IMG/VR virus record: IMGVR_UViG_3300025759_006953
Span: 1 to 25,156 of that record
Origin: a virus
Reading direction: 5' to 3' (one strand)
Length of the DNA: 25,156 nucleotides
The translations under genes and the position numbers were made by a program. The notes under the pieces were generated by a model. It saw only the letters and a list, made by a program, of their open reading frames with translations. It ran no database searches and was not told where the DNA came from. Below, one piece after another: positions 1 to 6,649 of this stretch (positions are counted from its first letter, which is position 1; the number at the start of each line of letters is the position of its first letter).

Positions 1-202
1 GAAACAAATTGAAAAAGAACAACTAGACGCTTATCCTGTTATATTCTATCATGATGAGATGGCGTGGGTCGCTAAAGACTCTGATGCAGAACGAGTAAAA
101 GAAATCTGTATTGAAGCATTTAGAGAAGCGCCTAAAGACTTTAATGTACAGTGCATGGATGGCGATGGTGTCATTGGTGACTGTTATGCAGACGTACACT
201 AG
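1..202 (+). CDS. Family A DNA polymerase, C-terminal end (partial)
   Basis: An open frame enters from the left edge (codons start at base 2) and ends with TAG at 200-202, giving the last 66 residues of a protein. It contains the motif C signature His-Asp-Glu (codons at 50-58, in the context FYHDEMAW), which places one of the two metal-binding carboxylates of family A polymerases. The ending (DGDGVIGDCYADVH) resembles the C-termini of T7-like phage DNA polymerases, which finish in a similar W/Y-A-x-x-H. It is the replicative polymerase of the phage, and its position just before exonuclease and primase-helicase genes fits. The palm and fingers lie outside the window, so the full domain set cannot be checked. 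Confidence 0.85.
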   Translation, partial: KQIEKEQLDAYPVIFYHDEMAWVAKDSDAERVKEICIEAFREAPKDFNVQCMDGDGVIGDCYADVH

Positions 203-214
203 AAAGGAAACGTT

Positions 215-901
215 ATGTTAGCAATAGTAGACGCTGATAGTTGCATCTATCAAGCTTCTTGGCAACAAAAATCTGTTAAAGAAGCACTTCGTAATTACAA
301 AACACTATTAGATAAAAATTGGACTAGCCCTGTATGGCCTGATGAAACTGTAGTTTATTGTGGTGGTAAAGATAACTTTAGGTACAAGCTTTGCCCTCAA
401 TATAAAGCTAATCGTAAAGATCCACCTGAAGATGCTAAATTATTTAGGCCTCTTATGCAAGCGATTATTGATGAAGGCTTAGCTATACCCGCACATGGTA
501 TGGAAGCTGATGATATGGTTCGTATTAAAGCAATTGAGTGTGCTAAAGAAGATATTGAGCATGTTATTGTTCATATCGATAAAGACCTTGATTGTATTGC
601 AGGTGATCACTACAATCCAAAACGCTCAGAGTTTTATCGGATTGATGAAGATGCTGCAGATCTTAATTACTGGTTACAAATGCTTAAAGGTGATCCTACT
701 GACAATTTGCCTGGATTGCCTCGCATTGGTGAAAAGAAAGCAGCAAAGATGCTTGAAGGAGTTCCTATGGAGCGCCGGAAACATCGTGTGTTAGCCGCAT
801 ATCGGGCTAAGTATGGTCGTGTAGACTGGGAAACTAAGCTTCTTGAGACTGCAAACGGCATTCATATTTTAAGGAGTCATGATGACTACTTCAAGATTTA
901 A
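215..901 (+). CDS. 5'-3' exonuclease / flap endonuclease (PIN-FEN family, T7 gp6-like)
   Basis: A 228-residue nuclease of the PIN/FEN superfamily. T7 gp6-type enzymes remove RNA primers and degrade host DNA to nucleotides. Visible motifs: N-terminal acidic pair D6/D8; YKANR (63-67), the conserved basic arch segment; E97, D99 and D100 in EADD; D122, D124 and D126 in DKDLD; then GDPTDNLPG (159-167) followed by IGEKKA, the helix-three-turn-helix that grips DNA and carries the last metal ligands. All expected acidic ligands are present, so it should be active. The start has a good ribosome site (AGAAAGGAAA at 201-210) and lies 12 nt after the polymerase stop, implying one transcript. The 3' end overlaps the next gene by about 20 nt. 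Confidence 0.92.
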   Translation: MLAIVDADSCIYQASWQQKSVKEALRNYKTLLDKNWTSPVWPDETVVYCGGKDNFRYKLCPQYKANRKDPPEDAKLFRPLMQAIIDEGLAIPAHGMEADDMVRIKAIECAKEDIEHVIVHIDKDLDCIAGDHYNPKRSEFYRIDEDAADLNYWLQMLKGDPTDNLPGLPRIGEKKAAKMLEGVPMERRKHRVLAAYRAKYGRVDWETKLLETANGIHILRSHDDYFKI

Positions 902-1502
902 TAATCATGAACGCTGGCGTAATGTAGAAATTATTCGCATTACTCAGTTTGATAAGCATGATTGGTGTGGAATTATCACTAAAGAGCATGGTGAAATTCG
1001 TTGTAAACGCCGTAATAAAAAGCGGTACAAGCTTAAGAAAGGTTATAAAGGCCCGTTGACTGTTTTCTTTTATAAAGGCAATACAGCAACAATTGCAGAT
1101 GATCCTCGTGGTCATATTGAAGTTGAAAATCATTGGACTATTATTGAGCCTAAACTCTTTGATGAGTCACATTATGGTTTTCTTTATGTCATTACAGACA
1201 AGCGTAATGATAAACGTTATGTCGGAATTAAGACATTACACACTAGCTGGAAGGGGTATACTAGCTCTTCCTCAGAACTTAACGATGAAATTGAAAAGGC
1301 AGGTAAAGAAAACTTTGAGTTTAATATTTTATTTTCTTGTGAAATGAAAGGAGATCTTAGTTATATGGAAGCATTTATGATACTTAAAACACACGCATTG
1401 TGTACTGATAATTGGTATAATAAATGGGTTCATGAAATTAAATTTAAACCTGTTATGAAAAACATGGAGAGGCAAATTGAAATCGCCGAAGCGTACTCGT
1501 AA
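882..1502 (+). CDS. GIY-YIG-like nuclease domain protein
   Basis: About 206 residues. The C-terminal half has the layout of a GIY-YIG nuclease-like domain: GFLY (99-102) as the first strand, YVG (113-115) as the second, then W123 and Y126 in a WxxY...SS segment, a Phe-rich strand around 145, E163 in the position of the metal-binding Glu, and a closing YN (179-180). This pattern is common in small phage nucleases and homing-type proteins. The N-terminal ~85 residues are Lys/Arg-rich and unrecognised, perhaps a nucleic-acid-binding domain. Two ATGs (879 and 882) follow AAGGAG at 871-876; the second is better spaced and is used here. The gene overlaps both neighbours by 20-26 nt. Its position inside the replication cluster suggests a recombination or resolution nuclease, or a domesticated homing enzyme. 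Function is inferred. Confidence 0.65.
   Translation: MTTSRFNNHERWRNVEIIRITQFDKHDWCGIITKEHGEIRCKRRNKKRYKLKKGYKGPLTVFFYKGNTATIADDPRGHIEVENHWTIIEPKLFDESHYGFLYVITDKRNDKRYVGIKTLHTSWKGYTSSSSELNDEIEKAGKENFEFNILFSCEMKGDLSYMEAFMILKTHALCTDNWYNKWVHEIKFKPVMKNMERQIEIAEAYS
1466..1472 (+). promoter_or_regulatory. Ribosome site deciding a TTG start
   Basis: GGAGAGG sits 4 nt before the TTG at 1477, inside the end of the upstream gene. No ATG in this frame follows at a usable distance, so the site is the main support for starting the 75-residue gene at TTG. Confidence 0.6.
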
Positions 1503-1704
1503 TCCTTATTATAGTGATATTCGAAAGCACAGCGTAATCCCTTCAAAACAAAATGAAGTTCATGAAGATGAATGGGATGAAGATGTGTTAGAGTTATTTA
1601 ATAATAAGCAACAAAAAGCACAACGAGTTAACAATTCACAAAAAGCACGACAGAAACGAAAGGAAGCTCGTCATGCCAAAGAAAACAGAATATACGGAGA
1701 GTAA
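1477..1704 (+). CDS. Small charged hypothetical protein (TTG start)
   Basis: A 75-residue protein that I do not recognise. The N-terminus is basic (KSPKRTR), the middle is acidic (EDEWDEDVLE), and the C-terminal third is a strongly basic predicted helix rich in K, R and Q. Such charge blocks are common in small nucleic-acid-binding or adaptor proteins, but nothing more can be said. The start codon is TTG, supported by a strong ribosome site (GGAGAGG, 1466-1472) at the right distance. The gene overlaps the upstream one by 26 nt and the primase-helicase by 32 nt, so it is probably translated in step with them. Confidence 0.7.
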   Translation: MKSPKRTRNPYYSDIRKHSVIPSKQNEVHEDEWDEDVLELFNNKQQKAQRVNNSQKARQKRKEARHAKENRIYGE

Positions 1705-3337
1705 AGAAATTGGCAAAACTAAATGCCCTGCTTGTCCGTCTAGTGATGGCTTTGCCGTATATGATGACGGACATGGCTATTGTTTTGTGTGTAATCATTA
1801 TGAGCGTAATGTAGAAGAAGGAAAGGAAGAGGATATGCCTCTAGATACTACAAAAACTGCATGGGATATTGATGTATTCTTTGCAAATACTGGTGATGCT
1901 CGCGGTTGTCGTGAGCGTGGTATAACAAAAGATGTAGCAGAACACTATGGTGTTCGGGTATCGTATGATAGTGATCGTAATATTACTGCATATCATTACC
2001 CTTATACTAAAGATAATGTAATTACATCTTATAAAACACGGACTTTACCTAAACAGTTTAGTACCGTAGGAGAGTTTAAAGATGTCGAGCCATATGGTAT
2101 TCAAAGCTTTAATGCTGGAGGGAAAAGACTCGTTGTCACTGAAGGCGAGTTTGACGCAATGGCGGTGGCGCAAGCGTCAATGGACAAATATAAAAAGATT
2201 TACCCGGTTATATCTGTTGCGTCTTCAAGCAACCTTAAAAGCCTTCTTAAATCACGCACTTGGATTCGCTCGTTTGAAGAAGTAGTATTATTCTTTGATC
2301 AGGACGATGCTGGCAAGAAAGCAGTAAAAGAAGCAGCTAATATTATTGGCATTGATAAAATCAAAGTTGTTAATGTAGCTGAAAATGATCCTTGCGAAGT
2401 ATACACTGCTAAAGGTATGAAAGGTATCTATGAAGCTATCTGGAATGCACAGCCTTATAGTCCTGCAGGTATTATTGTAGGGCATGAGCCAGTGTGGGAG
2501 CAGTATCTTGCAAGGCGTTCTACTGAGTCTGTAGCATATCCTGATTGTCTTCGTGGTATTAATGAAAAGACTAAAGGTATGCGTTTCGGTGAGATCACTT
2601 TGTTTACTTCAGGTACAGGCAGTGGTAAATCTACTGTTATTAAAGAAATTGTACTTGATGTTCTTAGCAAAACAGAAGATCGTGTAGGTATGATTTCACT
2701 TGAAGAATCGGTTGGTGATACTGCTGAAAAGTTTATTCAGATGCAGTTGAAAACTAATCTACAAGAAAATGAAGTACCATTAGAGCAGCAGGAGGCAGCT
2801 AGTCGTGAAGTATTTGGTTCAGAAAAGCTTGTGTTATTGGATCATCAAGGCTCAGTTGGTGATGAGTCTCTTATTGACAAGATTGAGTATATGGCTCTCA
2901 TGGGATGTCGATATCTTATTCTTGACCACATTACAATCGCAGTTTCTGAGGGCGCTGAAGGTTACTCTGGTAATGAAGCCATTGATAAAGTTATGTCTGA
3001 TCTTCTTAAGCTTACTAAGAAGCACAACATCTGGTTGGGTGTTATCAGCCATCTGCGGAAAGTCCAAGGAGGCGGCACCACTTTTGAACAAGGCAAGCTG
3101 CCTGCAATGGACGATATCAAAGGTTCAGGTAGTATTAAACAAATATCTTTTGACATTATCGGTTTTGCCCGTGACATGTCAAATGAAAACGAATCAATCC
3201 GTAACACTATTAAGTTTTCGGTGCTTAAAAGCCGATTTACAGGTAGGACAGGGCCAGCTGGAAACGCTAAGTATGACCACAATACGACCCGACTTTCTTA
3301 CCACAATGAAAATGAAGTTGACTTCGAGGTAATGTAA
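1673..3337 (+). CDS. DNA primase-helicase (T7 gp4-like)
   Basis: A 554-residue bifunctional enzyme that lays RNA primers and unwinds the fork, matching T7 gp4 (566 residues) in length and order. Domains: an N-terminal zinc ribbon with C18, C21, C37 and C40 for template recognition; a TOPRIM primase core with E157-G-E-F-D161 and the DQDDAG segment (D209, D211, D212); then a RecA-like hexameric helicase with Walker A GTGSGKS (314-320), a conserved Glu in SLEES (E344), Walker B ending in D418 (RYLILDH), and SHLRK (459-463) as the motif 3-type sensor. All key residues appear intact. The ATG follows AAGGAAG at a good distance and overlaps the preceding gene by 32 nt; the stop overlaps the next start as TAATG. 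It should work with the polymerase at the left edge. Confidence 0.95.
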   Translation: MPKKTEYTESKEIGKTKCPACPSSDGFAVYDDGHGYCFVCNHYERNVEEGKEEDMPLDTTKTAWDIDVFFANTGDARGCRERGITKDVAEHYGVRVSYDSDRNITAYHYPYTKDNVITSYKTRTLPKQFSTVGEFKDVEPYGIQSFNAGGKRLVVTEGEFDAMAVAQASMDKYKKIYPVISVASSSNLKSLLKSRTWIRSFEEVVLFFDQDDAGKKAVKEAANIIGIDKIKVVNVAENDPCEVYTAKGMKGIYEAIWNAQPYSPAGIIVGHEPVWEQYLARRSTESVAYPDCLRGINEKTKGMRFGEITLFTSGTGSGKSTVIKEIVLDVLSKTEDRVGMISLEESVGDTAEKFIQMQLKTNLQENEVPLEQQEAASREVFGSEKLVLLDHQGSVGDESLIDKIEYMALMGCRYLILDHITIAVSEGAEGYSGNEAIDKVMSDLLKLTKKHNIWLGVISHLRKVQGGGTTFEQGKLPAMDDIKGSGSIKQISFDIIGFARDMSNENESIRNTIKFSVLKSRFTGRTGPAGNAKYDHNTTRLSYHNENEVDFEVM

Positions 3338-3522
3338 TGGGCGAACAAGCATTGTATAATCAAATTGGTTTACTTCAACAAGAATTACAGTTAGCTAAAG
3401 CAATTGTAGAACATTTAACAAAAGAAAGAAATCAATATCGTAGTAAATCTCTTATGAGACAAAATAAAATTGAGGAACTCCAAAATGAATTACAAAAAGT
3501 CTATCAGAAGGAAAGCAATTAA
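3337..3522 (+). CDS. Small coiled-coil protein
   Basis: A 61-residue protein with a clear heptad-like run of Leu/Ile and charged residues over almost its whole length (from about residue 7 to 58), so probably one long coiled-coil helix that oligomerises. No known family is recognised. It starts in a TAATG overlap with the primase-helicase stop, which indicates translational coupling and a likely shared role in replication or its control; that role is inference only. Confidence 0.65.
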   Translation: MGEQALYNQIGLLQQELQLAKAIVEHLTKERNQYRSKSLMRQNKIEELQNELQKVYQKESN

Positions 3523-3628
3523 AATCCAAAACACTGACTCAAAAGGTGGCGGTAAAATTAGACCTATGTCTGAAGCAATTGCTGCCGTGGAGAAATCAAA
3601 TGACAGCGAAGCAGGTAAAGTACGATAA
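3485..3628 (+). CDS. Small basic bridging ORF, 47 residues
   Basis: An ATG at 3485 opens a 47-residue frame ending with TAA at 3626-3628. It overlaps the coiled-coil gene by 38 nt and the deaminase by 29 nt, filling the only gap between them. The product begins MNYKKSIRRKA, carries a Gly-rich KGGGK segment, and ends in a short amphipathic stretch. A weak ribosome site (GAGGAACT) lies about 10 nt upstream. The overlap lengths match those at other junctions of this arm, which is the main support. No family is recognised, and chance is a real alternative. Confidence 0.45.
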   Translation: MNYKKSIRRKAIKIQNTDSKGGGKIRPMSEAIAAVEKSNDSEAGKVR

Positions 3629-4034
3629 CTTTTATATGGATGTAGCAAATCGTGTAGCACAAATGTCTTATGATTGTGATACACAGGTCGGCGCAATTAT
3701 TGTAAAAGACGGTAATATTATTTCAATGGGCTGGAATGGAACACCAGCTGGTTTCCCTAATGAATGTAAGAACCCTCACACTGGCGCAACATTGCCTACA
3801 GTTATTCATGCAGAAGCTAATGCTATCTGTAAGCTAGCTAAATCAGGCATGTCAGGTGAGGGTGCAAGCATTTATGTTACTCTTTCACCTTGCATAGAAT
3901 GTACAAAATTAATCTTGCAATCTGGAATAAAAGAAGTTATAATAGCTAAAGGCGATGATAAATACATTGATAGCTTTAAAATCCTAAAAGAGAAAGGAAT
4001 GATTAGACTATGCGAGTCGAATTCAAAAGCATAG
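3600..4034 (+). CDS. dCMP deaminase (zinc-dependent)
   Basis: A 144-residue cytidine/deoxycytidylate deaminase family protein that converts dCMP to dUMP, feeding dTTP synthesis for phage DNA. The zinc and catalytic signature is complete: H70-A-E72 (the Glu shuttles protons) and P-C98-x-x-C101. The GWNGTPAG segment (44-51) is typical of dCMP deaminases. The frame is open upstream to a GTG at 3546, but the ATG at 3600 is preferred because GGAGA lies 7-8 nt before it and the protein then begins at the usual place for the family (YDNFYMDVANRVA). It overlaps the next gene by 25 nt. No thymidylate synthase or dUTPase is visible here; those would have to be elsewhere or supplied by the host. Confidence 0.9.
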   Translation: MTAKQVKYDNFYMDVANRVAQMSYDCDTQVGAIIVKDGNIISMGWNGTPAGFPNECKNPHTGATLPTVIHAEANAICKLAKSGMSGEGASIYVTLSPCIECTKLILQSGIKEVIIAKGDDKYIDSFKILKEKGMIRLCESNSKA

Positions 4035-4234
4035 AAGAAATGCCTAACTACATTGCATGGATTGAGTGTAACCGTGACGACTTAGATGAAGTCTATGCAA
4101 TGTTTCCTAAAGATAAATACGAAATTTTAGTTGCAATTAAACCCAACTATGATCCAATTACTTGTTCAACACAAGTATTATATAATCCACCAGCTCCAAC
4201 TTGGGGCGTAGACGTATGGAAGCGAGAAGACTAA
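4010..4234 (+). CDS. Hypothetical protein, 74 residues
   Basis: An acidic 74-residue protein that I do not recognise. It has alternating hydrophobic strands (YEILVAI, STQVLY) and a Trp-containing end (GVDVWKRED), consistent with a small alpha/beta fold. It lies between the deaminase (25 nt overlap) and the RNA polymerase (overlap of 1-19 nt depending on the polymerase start), so it is expressed with both. A regulator of the adjacent polymerase, like the small T7 inhibitors, is conceivable but unsupported. Confidence 0.6.
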   Translation: MRVEFKSIEEMPNYIAWIECNRDDLDEVYAMFPKDKYEILVAIKPNYDPITCSTQVLYNPPAPTWGVDVWKRED

Positions 4235-6351
4235 TGGATGATATTGTAAATTATCTGATTGATCGAGTACGTAGTGAGGACGCAGGTGTTCGGCCTCGGC
4301 GTAATTTACAACTAATGCGTATGATTGATACTGATGGCGTAGATATGCTTGATCATATTATGGTTGATATGGTAGGGCAAGCTCGGAAAGTAATTCAACG
4401 TGCATTTAAACGTAATAAAGTAGAAGGTGAAGCGCCTATTACTCAAATCTCAATGGCAATTGGTAAACACATTGTTGAGAATTGGGATGAAACAAATGTT
4501 AATTTTAGAGACCATGTACGAGTCGGAGACTTAATTGTTGAAGGCTTTGTTATGTGTGAATATCTTACTATTTCAGTAGGACATCTTAAAAGTCGCAAGC
4601 CAGTTACTATTCATGCGACTAAGAAATGGGGCGAGCTAGAAGCTCTGGACACAAGGACTGTCTGTATTAGCGGTGACGCTATTGCCCCTATTACTTCTCT
4701 TATTCAAGCTAATGGTAAGAGTGTAATTAAAACTTGGGATAAATCTAAAGAGAAAAAGTTTATAAAATATCTTGATACTCCATTCGTTAAGGCTATTAAT
4801 AAGCTTCAAAGCGTTCGGTTTCGGGTTAACACAGATGTACATAATGCAATCTTAAATAACTACGGTATGTTTATTAAAGATGAAATCTTTGATGGCGACA
4901 ATGAGGAAGAAAACAAAAAGCTTTATCAACGACAAGCCTCAAAGAACCGTGAGATGAAAGAGATTATGGCTATTGCAGCTAAGTGGCTGCACAAAGACTT
5001 TAGCTTTTATCTTGATGCCGACTACCGTGGTCGTATTTACTATAGCGAACCATTCTTTAACTTCCAAGGTGCAGACACTGCTCGTGGTCAATTGCTTTTC
5101 TCTAAAGGTAAATTGTTTGATGGCGAAGCTAGCTTTTGGTTAGGCGTACACACTGCTTGTTCTTTTAACGAGTCATATCACATAGATGAAATTCCTAACT
5201 GGGTTACATCTGATTACCGTAATGTACTTGAATCTGAAGACCTTGACACTATATCAGTAGATAAGATGACACTTGAAGATCGCGCACAATGGACTCAACA
5301 ACACATTGAAGAAATTGTAGAGTTAGGACGTACAGGCACTATATCTACCCTTGCTGAAAAGAATATTTCTTTTCTTGCTTGTTGTATTGAATGGTATAAG
5401 TACTCGATAGCCGAAGGTGATTACTATACACACTTACCTGTACCTATTGATGGCGCTAATAATGGGTGGCAACACCTTGGTGCAATGTCTAAAGATGAGT
5501 TAACTGGACGACTAGTAGGTCTTGTTCCTACTGATATTCAAAATGACTTCTATGTGCAGATAGCTAAGCGTCTGACTTTACGTATGCCTGAGTGGTTTGA
5601 AGAACGTAATATTCCAATGAAGCATATTCGTAAAGGTATTGCTAAGCGTGCTGCTATGACTCGCGCTTACAGTTGTGGACAAAAGAAAATGTCTGAGTCA
5701 ATGTATAGCGATTGTTATCAGTATGGCTTTACTGGCACATACAGCATCACTGAGAGAGATTGCGATGATCTTAGTGGTCAGGTAATACGAGCTATCGAAG
5801 AGGTCTGTCCTGGGCCTCTAGAGACAATGAGATACTTACAACGTTTAGCCGACCAAGAGATAGCTAATTGGCTGGGTATGTATGGTACTGATCGTGGTCA
5901 CGCTATTGAGTGGACTACCCCTTCTGGTTTTCCTGTTATCTACGAATGCTATCGTACACGACCCGCTAAAATTGACTGTTATGGATTTAACACACCCAAC
6001 GGTGAGATTAGGTTTAAACACGTTATCAGAGAGAAAACAGATATCCCTGATCGTCGTGGTTTTATGTGTGGCATTAGCCCTAACTTTGTACATAGTATGG
6101 ATGCTTCTCATATGGCTCTTACTGTAGCTAGCTGGGATCATGAGTTTGGCGCAGTGCATGACTCTTATAGTTGCCATGCTAGTGACGTTGAAGAATTAAT
6201 GATTACTACTAGAGAAAAGTTTGTTAGTCTTTATGATAAGCCTAACTTCTATGACAATATTCCTTTTGGTAAAGGCTTTCCAGGGCCGACACCAAGAATA
6301 GGAACACTTGAAGTGTCAGATGTAATTGCTTCTGATTATTTCTTTTGTTAA
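4216..6351 (+). CDS. T7-like single-subunit RNA polymerase
   Basis: A DNA-directed RNA polymerase of the T7/mitochondrial type, about 711 residues against 883 in T7. Ordered motifs, numbered from the ATG at 4216: DYRGR (D269-R273) as DxxGR; motif A with D412 in PIDGANNGWQH; motif B with K473, K477, M481 and Y485; motif C with H648-D649 in AVHDSY. SPNFVHSMD before motif C and a C-terminal SDYFFC correspond to T7 PNFVHSQD and SDFAFA. Oddities: Ser follows the motif B Tyr where T7 has Gly, Lys replaces T7 R627, and the N-terminal domain is about 150 residues shorter than in T7. Start choice: ATG 4216 gives a 19-nt overlap like the other junctions; ATG 4234 overlaps the preceding stop as TAATG and is about equally likely; a TTG at 4201 is less likely. 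It is the last gene of the plus arm. Confidence 0.95.
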   Translation: MEARRLMDDIVNYLIDRVRSEDAGVRPRRNLQLMRMIDTDGVDMLDHIMVDMVGQARKVIQRAFKRNKVEGEAPITQISMAIGKHIVENWDETNVNFRDHVRVGDLIVEGFVMCEYLTISVGHLKSRKPVTIHATKKWGELEALDTRTVCISGDAIAPITSLIQANGKSVIKTWDKSKEKKFIKYLDTPFVKAINKLQSVRFRVNTDVHNAILNNYGMFIKDEIFDGDNEEENKKLYQRQASKNREMKEIMAIAAKWLHKDFSFYLDADYRGRIYYSEPFFNFQGADTARGQLLFSKGKLFDGEASFWLGVHTACSFNESYHIDEIPNWVTSDYRNVLESEDLDTISVDKMTLEDRAQWTQQHIEEIVELGRTGTISTLAEKNISFLACCIEWYKYSIAEGDYYTHLPVPIDGANNGWQHLGAMSKDELTGRLVGLVPTDIQNDFYVQIAKRLTLRMPEWFEERNIPMKHIRKGIAKRAAMTRAYSCGQKKMSESMYSDCYQYGFTGTYSITERDCDDLSGQVIRAIEEVCPGPLETMRYLQRLADQEIANWLGMYGTDRGHAIEWTTPSGFPVIYECYRTRPAKIDCYGFNTPNGEIRFKHVIREKTDIPDRRGFMCGISPNFVHSMDASHMALTVASWDHEFGAVHDSYSCHASDVEELMITTREKFVSLYDKPNFYDNIPFGKGFPGPTPRIGTLEVSDVIASDYFFC

Positions 6352-6409
6352 AAAAAAAAATAACCCCCATAAGGTTTCCATTACGGATTCCCTATGGGGG
6401 TATTTTTAT
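6350..6409. terminator. Bidirectional intrinsic terminator between convergent arms
   Basis: A hairpin pairs 6363-6374 with 6390-6401 (ACCCCCATAAGG against CCCTATGGGGGT, one A/C mismatch) around a 15-nt loop. On the right it is followed by TATTTTTATT (U-tract for plus-strand transcripts). On the left lie eleven consecutive A (6350-6360), which give a U11 tract for minus-strand transcripts. The A-run begins inside the stop codon of the T7-like RNAP gene. Both arms can therefore end here, with the stronger U-tract serving the long late transcript. Confidence 0.88.
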
Positions 6410-6640
6410 TTATTGATTGTTATACTGCATTGCAGTTTTACGTAGACGACCAGCGGCTGCTTTAGCTTGGCCTTCTGAGTAACCTTGTTTAATAAAGTTT
6501 GATACATTAATATTAAACATACTATCGTATGCGGCTCTATTAATCTCTGGTGTTCCTGCAAGTTGTGGATCTAGTTTTAAAGTGTTTACTAAATCTACAT
6601 CAGTAACATTTTGTCGAGTAAGTACATTATAATTTTTCAT
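6410..6640 (-). CDS. Hypothetical protein, 76 residues, last gene of late arm
   Basis: A 76-residue protein of unknown function with a basic, Ala-rich C-terminal helix (EGQAKAAAGRLRK) and an N-terminal part rich in N, D and T. The ribosome site is a perfect AGGAGG a few nt before the ATG and overlaps the stop of the upstream 1206-residue gene, so it should be well translated. It ends within 10 nt of the terminator hairpin. Being last in the virion operon, next to the putative virion RNA polymerase, it could be a minor virion protein or a partner of that enzyme. This is inferred from position only. Confidence 0.7.
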   Translation of the reverse strand: MKNYNVLTRQNVTDVDLVNTLKLDPQLAGTPEINRAAYDSMFNINVSNFIKQGYSEGQAKAAAGRLRKTAMQYNNQ

Positions 6641-6649
6641 TTAGTCCTC

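Noticed and set aside
3546-3599. Upstream GTG start adding 18 residues to the dCMP deaminase.
   Set aside because: No ribosome site precedes the GTG, whereas GGAGA lies correctly before the ATG at 3600, and the family's usual N-terminus begins there.
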